The notes: a model not told the origin generated them from the sequence alone. Positions 49,681 to 57,603 are shown, counted from the first letter of the stretch. The stretch: 64,000 bases of DNA from Candidatus Eremiobacterota bacterium (GCA_019235885.1 JAFAKB010000064.1:1-64000); one strand, 5' to 3'. Numbers and translations are program-made.

Positions 49681-50430
49681 ATGCTTCGAGTCGTCGCTTT
49701 TGGCATCCTGACCGCTCTTTGCGCGCCGGCGAGCGCGTTGGCTCAGGCGGTGACTCCGTCGCCTTCGGGGTCGCCGCTGCCATCCGACGCGCTGCCGTTC
49801 GGACGGATGATCGCCGCCGGCGGCCGTTCCCAAATCGTATGGTCCCGCTGCCGCGGCGCGGACGGGCAGCCGGGGCGGTGGATCGTGGTCGACTCGGCCG
49901 AGATCGTGCATCCAACGTACATCGTCGAACGCTTCGCGCTGCCGCGCACGGCGCCCGAGTTTTCGAGGCCGAGCACGTTCTACGAATGCATCGGGGCCGA
50001 CGGGGCTCCGGGTACGCCCGATCCGGCCGTGCCTGCGATGTCGACGCTGCCGGTAGGGACGAAGCTCCTCTGGGAGTCCGGCGTGACGATTCGCCGCGCA
50101 GGTGACACGGACCAGGACGCGTTTGAGGCGATGTTTCCCCGCGGGGGGCGCGCCTTTACCGACGCGGTCGGCCCCGTCGTCGTGAGCGGCGACCGCATCA
50201 CCGTCTTCGCGCACGTGTACAGCATCGATGCGAGCCGGTACAGCCGCAAGGTTTCGATCGTTCGGCCCGGCTCGCGTTCCCCTGCCCAACCGGCCTCGTG
50301 CACGGTGGTCGTCCACGGTCCGTCCGGACACGAGCGCACCGTGACGACGCTCGCGAAGCCCTGCACGGCCTTGACGAACGAAGAGGTCACCGGCGCAGTC
50401 GCCGAGGCGCGCGCGACGATGAACGGCTGA
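49681..50430 (+). CDS. Secreted protein of unknown function
   Basis: 249 residues from ATG 49681. Signal peptide (VVAFGILTALCAPASALAQA), a Pro/Ser linker, then an all-beta-looking part with IVWSRCRGADGQPGRWIVVD, TFYECIGADGAPGTPDPAVP, GGRAFTDAVGPVVVSGDRIT and CTVVVHGPSGHERTV; four cysteines could pair. No family recognised. The frame is open 19 codons upstream without conserved features. Confidence 0.72.
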   Translation: MLRVVAFGILTALCAPASALAQAVTPSPSGSPLPSDALPFGRMIAAGGRSQIVWSRCRGADGQPGRWIVVDSAEIVHPTYIVERFALPRTAPEFSRPSTFYECIGADGAPGTPDPAVPAMSTLPVGTKLLWESGVTIRRAGDTDQDAFEAMFPRGGRAFTDAVGPVVVSGDRITVFAHVYSIDASRYSRKVSIVRPGSRSPAQPASCTVVVHGPSGHERTVTTLAKPCTALTNEEVTGAVAEARATMNG

Positions 50431-50436
50431 CCCGGG

Positions 50437-50470
50437 TTGACATAATACGATTTCGTAATATACGATATCG
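50437..50470 (+). promoter_or_regulatory. Promoter overlapped by palindromic operator
   Basis: TTGACA (50437-50442), 18 bases, TACGAT (50461-50466). Inside lie the palindromes TACGA-TT-TCGTA (50446-50457) and CGATATCG (50463-50470), and ATACGAT occurs twice. A regulator bound here would block polymerase; the MarR protein three genes downstream is the obvious candidate. Confidence 0.7.
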
Positions 50471-50513
50471 CCATAACGACGTTCTGAAGCCGGGGACTGC
50501 CGTGGACGATGAG

Positions 50514-50936
50514 ATGCCGATCGACGAGCTCGTGCGGAGGCTCGGCGACTTGACGCTGCCCAACCAGCTGTTCCGCCACCGCGACCACCTGCGGTTCGCA
50601 CACCACTGCTTGCTGCGCGACGGGTGGCCCTTCGCCCTCGACGCGGTCTCCGAGCAGATCGCGCGCTTCGCGCGGCATCACGGGCAGGCGCAGAAGTTTC
50701 ACGCCACCATGACGGAGTGCTGGGTGCGGCTCGTCGCCGGGGCGCTCGCCGGCGAGCCGCGCGACTGCTCGTTCGAGCAGCTCGTCGCACGCCACCCGCA
50801 GCTGCTCGACAAGTCGCTGCCGCTGCGATACTACAGCCGGGAACGGCTGTTCGGCGAGGCGGCCCGGGTTCGCTGGCTCGAGCCCGATCGTCGCGCGCTC
50901 CCGCGTTGTCCGATCCATCGCGGGGTGGCGGCGTGA
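50514..50936 (+). CDS. Conserved hypothetical protein (HRDHLR...AWVRL type)
   Basis: 140 residues from ATG 50514; GTG 50502 would add four. Helical, with PNQLFRHRDHLRFAHHCLLR, AVSEQIARFARHHGQAQKFH, and TMTECWVRLVAGALAGE, a pattern found in small bacterial proteins of unknown role that may sense or bind small molecules. First gene after the operator; its stop overlaps the next GTG (GTGA). Confidence 0.72.
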   Translation: MPIDELVRRLGDLTLPNQLFRHRDHLRFAHHCLLRDGWPFALDAVSEQIARFARHHGQAQKFHATMTECWVRLVAGALAGEPRDCSFEQLVARHPQLLDKSLPLRYYSRERLFGEAARVRWLEPDRRALPRCPIHRGVAA

Positions 50937-51499
50937 GCGGCCGGCGCACCGGCACGAGTGCACGGCGCAGCGGCGTCCGAGCCGTGCGTGCGCTCGCGGT
51001 TGCCGTAGCGATGTGGGCGGCGTGCCCGCAGAGCGCGGTTGCAGACGAACGCGCGGCGTTCTCCGGGTCGTTCAGTCTCACGCTGAAAACGCCGGCGCAG
51101 CAGGCGCTGCCGCTGTTCGATCCCGTCGGCGAAGCGGCGTGGGCGCCGGGCTGGGCTCCGGTCTTCGCGCGCGCGTCGGACCGGGCGGCGCTTCCCGACG
51201 GATCCGTCTTCACGACGCCCGGCCACGGCGAGCGCGCCTCGACCTGGGTGCTGCAGCGCTACGACCGGCGCGCGGGCGAGATCGTCTACACCGTCTTCGA
51301 TCCGCAAGACGTGGTGGTTGCGATCCACATCACCGTGCGCGACCGTTCGCCGGGCGCTTCCGAGGCGCTGGTGCGCTATGACCTGGTCGCCACCAGCGCC
51401 GCGGGCGACCGGTTCGTGCAAGAGTTCGGCTCGTCGTTCCCGCACCTGCAACCGCATTGGCAGCACGCGCTCGACGCGGCGCTCGCACACCAGTCCTGA
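50933..51499 (+). CDS. Secreted SRPBCC-like protein
   Basis: 188 residues from GTG 50933. N-terminal signal (VRALAVAVAMWAACPQSAVA), then FDPVGEAAWAPGWAPVFARA, GSVFTTPGHGERASTWVLQR, IVYTVFDPQDVVVAIHITVR and EALVRYDLVATSAAGDRFVQ, which follow the helix-grip (SRPBCC/polyketide cyclase) order. Hydrophobic-ligand binding is typical of the fold; an exported member is unusual. Confidence 0.65.
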   Translation: MSGRRTGTSARRSGVRAVRALAVAVAMWAACPQSAVADERAAFSGSFSLTLKTPAQQALPLFDPVGEAAWAPGWAPVFARASDRAALPDGSVFTTPGHGERASTWVLQRYDRRAGEIVYTVFDPQDVVVAIHITVRDRSPGASEALVRYDLVATSAAGDRFVQEFGSSFPHLQPHWQHALDAALAHQS

Positions 51500-51518
51500 G
51501 GCGAACGACGTTCAGCAC

Positions 51519-51944
51519 CTGACCTTCATCCCGCAGCTCCACCGCGCGACGCACGCCGTCGCGCTGGCGCTGGCCGCCGATCCGCAGCTCGACGTCTCGC
51601 AAGCCGAGGCGCACGTCCTCGCGCACCTCCACGAAAGCGGGCCTGCCCGCATCTCGGAATTGCACGAACGCTTCGGGCACCGCCGCTCGACGCTGACCAG
51701 CGTGCTGGACCGTCTCGAGCAGCGAGCGCTGATCGCGCGCAAGAACGATCCCGCGGACCGGCGCTCGTTCATCGTCAGCCTGACGCCGAGGGGACGGTCG
51801 CTCGCCGCCGCCGTGCATCGTGCGCTGCTCGAGATCGAGCGCGCGGCGCTCGCCGGATTGAGCAAAGGAAAGCGCGCGCAGGTGCGCGCGGCGCTCGATG
51901 CGTTCACCGCATCCGCCGAAGGACGCCGCGGGGCAGGACCCTAG
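51519..51944 (+). CDS. MarR-family transcriptional regulator
   Basis: Winged helix with VSQAEAHVLAHLHESGPARI, SELHERFGHRRSTLTSVLDR, LEQRALIARKNDPADRRSFI, VSLTPRGR: the MarR wing DPADRRS is exact. About 140 residues. The start is unclear: no ATG, GTG or TTG occurs in frame after the upstream stop before the conserved part, and CTG 51519 or a start inside the SRPBCC gene must be used. Probably represses its own operon through the palindromes at 50446-50470. Confidence 0.82.
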   Translation: MTFIPQLHRATHAVALALAADPQLDVSQAEAHVLAHLHESGPARISELHERFGHRRSTLTSVLDRLEQRALIARKNDPADRRSFIVSLTPRGRSLAAAVHRALLEIERAALAGLSKGKRAQVRAALDAFTASAEGRRGAGP

Positions 51945-51960
51945 ACGTCCCCGAAGGCCG

Positions 51961-52553
51961 CTACGGAGAGATCCTGCCGCGGAGAGTTTCGGGAACGAAT
52001 GCTAGACGAGTCGGAAGCAATCGCATCGAAGAAACATAACTTGTCCGACGCATTGCCTCCGGGATAATCACCAAATTCCAACCGTGAGGCCGGTCGGCGT
52101 CCGACGGGGCGATTATCGCTTCGAACCGTTCGCTTCGTGCCGCTTCACCGATTCGCTGAGTGAGCGGAAACCGCCCACGATCTTGATCACGCAGCCACGG
52201 CTTGTGTAGCTCACTCGCTGATACGCCCAGTTCTGCTTGCACGTAGAGATCGCGTAGATCCAAGACCTGGCTCAAGCTCACATCGAGGATCAGCATAGCG
52301 CGCTTCGGAACAGCCAAGAGTCCGGATGAGCGGATGATAGCCCCACCTCGAGAAGCGCCGTGCGCCGCCGACTCGCGACATAGTACGCCTCGAATGTGTG
52401 CTTGCGATTGAAGCGGCCGCCGCGTTGCGTAGATCCGAATCCCGACAGCGGCGAGCCTGCGTGCGTCATCTGAATGGAACGATAGAAGCGACCAGCAACC
52501 ACGGTGCGTGGGACAACCCTGAGACGCTTTCTAAACCCTCGAACAGTCGTCAG
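51961..52553 (-). pseudogene. RES-domain NAD+-degrading toxin, frameshifted
   Basis: Upstream frame (52553 to 52290): VVAGRFYRSIQMTHAGSPLS, GFGSTQRGGRFNRKHTFEAY, YVASRRRTALLEVGLSS, matching RES motifs R-x(2)-S...GGR(W/F)N...A-Y...E. Downstream frame (52317 to 51961): LILDVSLSQVLDLRDLYVQA, LTQRIGEAARSERFEAIIAP, SDADRPHGWNLVIIPE, the RES C-terminal half with the conserved Ser near IAPS. The two must join near 52300, a one-base shift. The antitoxin gene directly upstream is intact. The start codon is unclear; CTG 52553 would overlap the antitoxin stop. Confidence 0.75.
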
Positions 52554-52951
52554 ATCGGCTGACCGCTCTCGAGAGCGTATACGAGCGTTTCCACGGACGG
52601 GAAATCGCCTTGGATGAGGAGATCCAAGGGCGACGCTTGGTCGAGTTGAGGCCGGGGACTCTTCAACCAAATCAACGTCGAGCGCCGTGAACCGAGGAGA
52701 TCATCTAAGCGCGCGAGGAGCACGGCGATCTTTCGACCGGGCTTCTGAAGCCGCTCCGAGGTCGGATTGCTACGAAGCGCTCGCTCTGTCAGATGGGCGG
52801 TCTTGGCAATTTTACGAAGCGAGACATCCAAAGCTTCGGCTAGGGCGGGCGCCAGCACACGGCCCCGGGCGTCGAAAACCTCCTCAGCAGCCACGCGCTT
52901 GAGCGCTGCTCCCCCGATGCCCATGTCCTGTCGCTTCTGCGCGACCGGCAC
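52550..52951 (-). CDS. Xre/ParS-type antitoxin (DUF2384)
   Basis: 133 residues from GTG 52951. N-terminal helix-turn-helix-like region (LAEALDVSLRKIAKTAHLTE), then the DUF2384 C-terminus: ARLDDLLGSRRSTLIWLKSP, RPQLDQASPLDLLIQGDFPS, VETLVYALESGQPI, whose last helix plugs the RES active site. Cognate antitoxin of the RES toxin that follows. Intact while the toxin is broken, the expected order of decay. Confidence 0.88.
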   Translation of the reverse strand: MPVAQKRQDMGIGGAALKRVAAEEVFDARGRVLAPALAEALDVSLRKIAKTAHLTERALRSNPTSERLQKPGRKIAVLLARLDDLLGSRRSTLIWLKSPRPQLDQASPLDLLIQGDFPSVETLVYALESGQPI

Positions 52952-53139
52952 TTTGCCTTCCAGAAATTTTCCGCTCTACTGCCCGCCCGAGTCAGCGGAA
53001 TAGTGCTGATCATCCGACCGGTTCGGTTTTGAAAAGCGCGTTCGGTCGTTCCGGTGTGGTCTCCGCGCTCGCCGCCGTCGTCATCGGCCCGCCTTACCCC
53101 GCAAGTCGCGACGAAGGGCGAGCAACCGAATCGTGCCGG

Positions 53140-53916
53140 TCAGGCTGGCGACAGCTCGACCCACGTCGGCGCATGGTCGCTCGTCTTCTCGCGTGCGCGT
53201 ACGTCGCGATCGACGCCCGCGGCGACCAGGCGCCGCGCGACGGCGGGGCTGAGCATGATGTGGTCGATCCGCAGGCCCGCATCGCGGCTGAACGCGTTCC
53301 GGAAGTAGTCCCAGAACGTGTAGATGCGTTCTCCGGGATGGAGCGTCCGCACCGCATCGGTCCATCCCTGCTCCGCAAGCCGGTGAAACGCGGCTCGAAC
53401 TTCGGGACGAAAGAGCGCGTCGTCGACCCACCGCTCCGGCTTGTACACGTCGAGCTCCGTCGGCATCACGTTGTAATCGCCGGCCAGCACCACGGGAACG
53501 TCACGCGCGAGCAGCTCGCGAGCGTAGGCGAGGAGCGCGTCGAACCACGCGAGCTTGTAGTCGAACCTGGGACCGGGCGCGGGATTCCCGTTGGGGAGAT
53601 AGAGGCATCCGATCAGCAGGCCGTCGACCGACGCCTCGATGTAGCGCGAATGCGAGGCGTCCGGCTCGCCCGGCAATCCAGCGCGCGTCTGCACCGGTGG
53701 CTCCCCGCGCTTTAAGATCGCGACGCCGTTCCAGCTCTTCTGCCCCAGCCAGATCGCGCCGTATCCTGCAGCGCGGATCGCGTCGGCCGGAAACTTTTCT
53801 TGCGGCGCCTTGAGCTCTTGCAGGCAAACGACGTCGGGCCTCGCTTGTGCGAGCCAATCGAGCAGCACCGGGAGCCGCCCGTTGACGCCGTTGACGTTAT
53901 ACGTCGCGATCTTCAT
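53140..53916 (-). CDS. xthA: Exodeoxyribonuclease III (XthA)
   Basis: 258 residues. KIATYNVNGVNGRLPVLLDW, CLQELKAPQEKFP (catalytic Glu), YNVMPTELDVYKPERWVDDA with GDYN, FWDYFRNAFSRDAGLRIDHI and TSDHAPTWVEL (catalytic Asp-His). AP endonuclease and 3' exonuclease in base excision repair. ATG 53916, 9 bases after the DHFR-like gene. Confidence 0.95.
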   Translation of the reverse strand: MKIATYNVNGVNGRLPVLLDWLAQARPDVVCLQELKAPQEKFPADAIRAAGYGAIWLGQKSWNGVAILKRGEPPVQTRAGLPGEPDASHSRYIEASVDGLLIGCLYLPNGNPAPGPRFDYKLAWFDALLAYARELLARDVPVVLAGDYNVMPTELDVYKPERWVDDALFRPEVRAAFHRLAEQGWTDAVRTLHPGERIYTFWDYFRNAFSRDAGLRIDHIMLSPAVARRLVAAGVDRDVRAREKTSDHAPTWVELSPA

Positions 53917-53925
53917 CCGGTCGCG

Positions 53926-54567
53926 CTAGCGGCTGAGAATGATGTGGGTGGCGTTTTCCGTGGCTTGATGTTCGGTGACGCGGTAGCCGAGCGCCGGCAA
54001 GTCGATTCCGCCGAACATCGCTTCACCTTGACCGAGCACGACCGGCGACATGGCGAAATGGAGCTCGTCGATCAGGCCGGCGCGAAGATATTGACGCACC
54101 GTCTCGACGCCACCGCCGATCTTCACGTCGCGACCGTTGGCGGCAGCCTTCGCCTGTTCCAGTGCCGACTCGATCCCGTCGGTCACGAAGATAAAGGTTG
54201 TTCCGCCTTCCATCTCGATCGGATCGCGCGGATGGTGCGTGAGCACGAACGTCGGCGCGTGATAGGGCGGATTGTCGCCCCACCAGCCCTTCCAGCTCTC
54301 GTCCGGCCAAGCGCCGCGGATCGGTCCGAACATATTGCGGCCGAGAATGAACGCGCCGAAGCCGTCCATCGAACGATGCGCGTAGGCCTCGTCGACGCCG
54401 TCCGAGCCGCCGTCCTGTCCGGTCATCGCCCGGAACGTGCGCGTGCCGAAGAACCATTGAAACATCTCCGGCCCACGCTTGCCAAGCGGGTTTTCAAGAC
54501 TTTGGTCGGGCCCTGCTCCGAAGCCGTCGAGCGAGATGGAAAAACCTGCGACGCGAACTTTCGCCAT
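53926..54567 (-). CDS. RibD C-terminal / dihydrofolate reductase-like family protein
   Basis: 213 residues. VAGFSISLDGFGAGPDQSLE, GAFILGRNMFGPIRGAWPDE, PTFVLTHHPRDPIEMEGGTT, VKIGGGVETVRQYLRAGLID then ELHFAMSPVVLGQG: the RibD_C/YyaP subgroup. NADPH-binding reductase fold; substrate unknown. Confidence 0.9.
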   Translation of the reverse strand: MAKVRVAGFSISLDGFGAGPDQSLENPLGKRGPEMFQWFFGTRTFRAMTGQDGGSDGVDEAYAHRSMDGFGAFILGRNMFGPIRGAWPDESWKGWWGDNPPYHAPTFVLTHHPRDPIEMEGGTTFIFVTDGIESALEQAKAAANGRDVKIGGGVETVRQYLRAGLIDELHFAMSPVVLGQGEAMFGGIDLPALGYRVTEHQATENATHIILSR

Positions 54568-54643
54568 ACGGTGAGCCCTTCGTGTTCCGACGTGATCGTT
54601 CCGGCTGTATGGTCTAAGTCACTGATTGTGAGGCGCTGCAAGT

Positions 54644-55414
54644 CTAATCGGATGAGCCCTCGTGTTGGGATAGCACTTGGAGGTAACGGTCCAAAGCCTT
54701 GCGTTCCAACTCGGCCATGTAGAACAGAAATGGCGCGGGGTTCCCCACGCCCGGCACTTCGACCTGAGCGGCATGGATGACATCGAAGTACTTCGCCTTC
54801 TCTTGTGGATCAATGAGTATCGGCGCGTAGCCTTCGCGGATCAGGTGAAGGTTCTGCAGCAGCCGTGCCGTGCGGCCGTTTCCGTCCTTGAACGGGTGGA
54901 TGGTCAACAGATCGAAGTGCAGGCGTGAAGCGATGTCGACGGGATGGACACCAGCGGCTTGGTCTTCGTGGTACCGCTCCATCATCTCGTCCAGCAACGC
55001 CGGAACCTTCATATAATTTGGCGGCACGTGCTGCGAGCCCCGAATGCTGACGCGCTCCTGGCGCACCTCGCCGGCGATCGGACTGTCCTTACCGACCACT
55101 GCTCGGTGCAGGTCGAGCACCCGCTCCAGAGTCAGCTCTACGCGCTTTTGTGCGAAGTCGAGCATCAGCGCGTAGGCCTCGGCGCCGTGCACGGCGTCGA
55201 GGTGGTCTTGGAGCGGCTTGCCGCCGATGGTGACGCCACTCTCGAGGACGACGATCGTCTCGCCGTGGGTCAGCGTACTGCCTTCGATGGCGTTCGTCGC
55301 ATAGACGAACAAGGCGTCTTCCGCGCGCCAGTGCGGCCACAACACTTCAAGCTGCGCCTGGGTCAGCGGGCGCAGCTTCTCGATGTCACGTCTTCGGCTG
55401 GAGATTTCGTCCAT
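54644..55414 (-). CDS. Fic-family protein, class II (N-terminal inhibitory motif)
   Basis: 256 residues from ATG 55414. Fic motif HPFKDGNGRTARLLQNL with catalytic His, preceded by the flap; the self-inhibition motif T-N-A-I-E-G in VYATNAIEGSTLTHGET near residue 50 is the (S/T)xxxE(G/N) of class II Fic enzymes, whose Glu blocks ATP until displaced. A C-terminal helical domain follows. AMPylating enzyme of unknown target, or a stand-alone toxin/antitoxin hybrid. Lower GC than housekeeping neighbours. Confidence 0.92.
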   Translation of the reverse strand: MDEISSRRRDIEKLRPLTQAQLEVLWPHWRAEDALFVYATNAIEGSTLTHGETIVVLESGVTIGGKPLQDHLDAVHGAEAYALMLDFAQKRVELTLERVLDLHRAVVGKDSPIAGEVRQERVSIRGSQHVPPNYMKVPALLDEMMERYHEDQAAGVHPVDIASRLHFDLLTIHPFKDGNGRTARLLQNLHLIREGYAPILIDPQEKAKYFDVIHAAQVEVPGVGNPAPFLFYMAELERKALDRYLQVLSQHEGSSD

Positions 55415-55535
55415 GGCGGTCCTTAGCGTAGAGATTACCACACGAAAGTACGAAAACCCCAGGCCGTTGAGGCAAAATGCTCTCGGTTCTCCCACAAGAG
55501 GCGTGCACTTAGGTATATGGTGCGTCGAAATGTGA

Positions 55536-55544
55536 TGCTATACT
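55536..55544 (+). promoter_or_regulatory. Extended -10 promoter before a structured leader
   Basis: TGCTATACT fits the extended -10 form TGnTATAAT; no -35 is evident. The transcript would begin near 55551. Confidence 0.5.
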
Positions 55545-55550
55545 AGTCGA

Positions 55551-55626
55551 TGGACCGGATGCGCGCTCAGCGCATCGGTCAGTAAAACCGAAGCGGCCCG
55601 ATCAGCGGTAGGACGCTGACCGGGCC
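55551..55626 (+). ncRNA. Structured 5' leader with two strong hairpins
   Basis: Hairpin 1 (55552-55580) pairs GACC-G-GATGCGC with GCGCATC-GGTC around loop GCTCA, 11 bp with one bulge. Hairpin 2 (about 55594-55625) pairs GGCCCGATCAGCG with CGCTGACCGGGCC around GTAGGA, 12 of 13 bp. The ribosome-binding site of the short ORF lies 14 bases after hairpin 2. This could be a cis-regulatory leader or an independent small RNA. Confidence 0.5.
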
Positions 55627-55650
55627 CGTCACCCGATGAAGGACCATCGA

Positions 55651-55797
55651 ATGACAATCCGCGAGTTCGACGCACGCGCGTCGACCACCCGGCCCGTATC
55701 CTCGCGTGAGGATCGCGGCCGCCGTTCCACGGCCAGAGCCGCCTGGCTCCTCGGCCGGTTCATCCGCCGCGAGCCCGTCCGTGGGACTCGGGCGTAG
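55651..55797 (+). CDS. 48-residue Arg-rich small protein, putative
   Basis: ATG 55651 with AAGGA 7 bases upstream; the peptide begins MTIREFDARASTTRPVSSRE and ends LLGRFIRREPVRGTRA, strongly basic (about a quarter Arg). It is the only ORF with a good ribosome-binding site between fic and the nucleotidyltransferase, and it follows the structured leader. No family recognised. The stretch 55798-55904 holds nothing I can name. Confidence 0.4.
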   Translation: MTIREFDARASTTRPVSSREDRGRRSTARAAWLLGRFIRREPVRGTRA

Positions 55798-55904
55798 CGT
55801 CCACGCGCGCTGACGTTGGACAGGGCTCGGTTGCGGCGCACGCGGCTTTTCCAATTTGAATCGCCGTGACGCGATCTCATCTATGCCGCCGAGAATATGC
55901 GCTT

Positions 55905-55946
55905 AAAAAATGGAAGAGCCCTCGGTACGCTCACCGAGGGCTCTTC
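55905..55946 (-). terminator. Rho-independent terminator of the 56-63 kb operon
   Basis: Minus strand: perfect 14-bp stem GAAGAGCCCTCGGT/ACCGAGGGCTCTTC with 6-base loop, then CCATTTTTT. The best classical terminator in the window. It marks the end of the minus-strand operon and shows that the open frame reading through it from 56511 is not the original end of that gene. Confidence 0.9.
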
Positions 55947-56045
55947 GCAGTGGCCTAGGCTGTCGTGGCCGTTCTACCGCAAAAAGTCCCTCGGCGTAAA
56001 GCCTGCGCCGCGTCGGCGCAAACGGCCGTTTCGGACGGATCGTCG

Positions 56046-56511
56046 TTAGACGTAGCCGAGGAGCGCGAAGATGTCGGACTTGGGGGCCAGCGGAAAATCG
56101 AGCGTACGACTCAGCTCGCATCGCGGGCACCGTACGGAGCATCTGTACCTTGTGGTCGAAAATGCTGCGTGCATCCAAGACGTTCAGTACGGTACCCTCG
56201 ATCGTGGTACGCTGCGCGCCGGGTATCACGCCGGCCGAGTCGGAAAAAATGTCGATCCGCATACGCGTTGTCGGATCGACCAGCTGGATCATCGCCTTCG
56301 GCACGCCGGGTCGCGCACGATGGTAGTGTGAGACGAGGAAGTCTCGTGTCACGCTCGGCGGAATTGCTTTCAGGCAGCGGGCGAGGAAGTCGAGATCGCC
56401 GACGACGGCGCGGCGAGCGGGTCGCCCGGCCGCTGCGAGATGCAGCTCGATCGCCGCGCCGCCGGTCAGCGCAACGTCGTCGGCGTCGAGATGGGCCACT
56501 AGCCGCGCCAC
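56046..56511 (-). pseudogene. Nucleotidyltransferase-like protein, frameshifted at its 3' end
   Basis: From GTG 56511: VAHLDADDVALTGGAAIELH, RAVVGDLDFLARCLKAIPPS (GG...DLD NTase core), MIQLVDPTTRMRIDIFSDSA (third Asp), VLNVLDARSIFDHKVQMLR. After about residue 130 the frame turns Arg/Pro-rich and runs to 55903 through the terminator. The neighbouring frame gives LDFPLAPKSDIFALLGYV and a TAA at 56048-56046, before the terminator, so a single-base shift near 56120 is likely. Resembles antitoxin/toxin NTases; starts 20 bases after the coiled-coil gene. Confidence 0.65.
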
Positions 56512-56531
56512 CGAGAGCGCGGCCCGCCGCG

Positions 56532-57077
56532 TCAGACCGATTCGAGCTCCGCGGTTTCGTTGTCGTGCTGCTGCGCGTCGAAGGCGGCGCGCTTCGACTT
56601 CGCGGCGGCGTCGGCGAGCGAACCCTCCGGCGCGGCTTTCGAGGCGGCGAGTGCTTCGATCCCTTTCTTCACCGAGCCCAGCGCGCTGCTCAAGCGCACG
56701 TCGAGATCGGTGAGGACCTGCGCCGCGTACGCGTCTGCGCCTTCGCGGACGCGCGCCGCCTTCTGCTCGGCTTCCTTCAGCACGATCTCGGCGGTAGCGC
56801 GCGCGCGGCGGACGATCTCGTTGTCGTCGATCTGCGCGCTGGACGCCGACGACGCCTCCGCGACGATTGCTTGCGCCTTCTCCTGCGCCTCGCGCACGAG
56901 CCGGTCGCCGTTCTTCGCGATCGTGCGCGCTCGGCCAACCTCTTCGGGCAGCGAGGCGCGCAGCTTCTCGATCAGCTCGAGCAGCTTCTCCTCGCTCACG
57001 ATGCGGTATCCCAGCGGAAGCACCGTGCCTTGCTTCACGGACGCTTCGAGCTTATCGATCACGCGATAGACGGACAT
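56532..57077 (-). CDS. Coiled-coil protein (DivIVA / ATP-synthase-b-like), unknown role
   Basis: 181 residues. SVYRVIDKLEASVKQGTVLP start, then LGYRIVSEEKLLELIEKLRA and long heptad helices (VREAQEKAQAIVAEASSA, ATAEIVLKEAEQKAARVREG, AQVLTDLDVRLSSALGSVKK). Proteins of this type sit next to coaD and rsmD in several Gram-positive and related genomes. No catalytic motif. Starts 10 bases after coaD. Confidence 0.75.
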   Translation of the reverse strand: MSVYRVIDKLEASVKQGTVLPLGYRIVSEEKLLELIEKLRASLPEEVGRARTIAKNGDRLVREAQEKAQAIVAEASSASSAQIDDNEIVRRARATAEIVLKEAEQKAARVREGADAYAAQVLTDLDVRLSSALGSVKKGIEALAASKAAPEGSLADAAAKSKRAAFDAQQHDNETAELESV

Positions 57078-57087
57078 GCGCTTCCTC

Positions 57088-57603
57088 CTAGGTCTTGTGC
57101 GGGGCGGGGCGTTTCGACTGCATGACGTGCAGCACGGCGGGCGGGACGTACTCGGCGACGTCGGCGCCGAGGTTGTAGACTTCCTTGACCAGGGTCGAGC
57201 TGACGAACGACCATTTCGGATCGCTGGGGAGAAAAACCGTGTCGACGCCCGAGAGCGAGCGGTTCATCAGCGCGGTCGACATCTCGCTCTCGAAGTCCGA
57301 GACGACGCGCAGGCCTTTGACGATCACGGTCGCCTCGGCGCTGCGCACGAAGTCGGCCAGCAGGCCGCGGAAGTGCGTCACCTCGACGTTCGGCAAGCTC
57401 TTCACCGACTCGGCGATCATCGTCTCGCGCTCGTCGAGCGTGAAGAGCGGCTCGCGCTTCTGCGGGTTGACGACGACCGCGACGACGACCTTGTCGAAGA
57501 TCGCCGCCGCGCGCTCGATCACGTCCAAATGGCCGCACGTCAGCGGGTCGAACGAGCCCGGGTAGATTGCTGAATGGCCGCGCTGTGCGACGCCGTCGTT
57601 CAC
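57088..57603 (-). CDS. coaD: Phosphopantetheine adenylyltransferase CoaD
   Basis: 171 residues. AIYPGSFDPLTCGHLDVIER (T/HxGH motif), VVVNPQKREPLFTLDERETM, FRGLLADFVRSAEATVIVKG, LRVVSDFESEMSTALMNRSL, and FVSSTLVKEVYNLGADVAEY. Fourth step of CoA synthesis. Overlaps the end of rsmD by 4 bases. Confidence 0.96.
   Translation of the reverse strand: MNDGVAQRGHSAIYPGSFDPLTCGHLDVIERAAAIFDKVVVAVVVNPQKREPLFTLDERETMIAESVKSLPNVEVTHFRGLLADFVRSAEATVIVKGLRVVSDFESEMSTALMNRSLSGVDTVFLPSDPKWSFVSSTLVKEVYNLGADVAEYVPPAVLHVMQSKRPAPHKT

Noticed and set aside
55579-55880. Two overlapping minus-strand ORFs of 83-91 codons
   Set aside because: No ribosome-binding site or conserved pattern, and they are antisense to the structured leader and small ORF.
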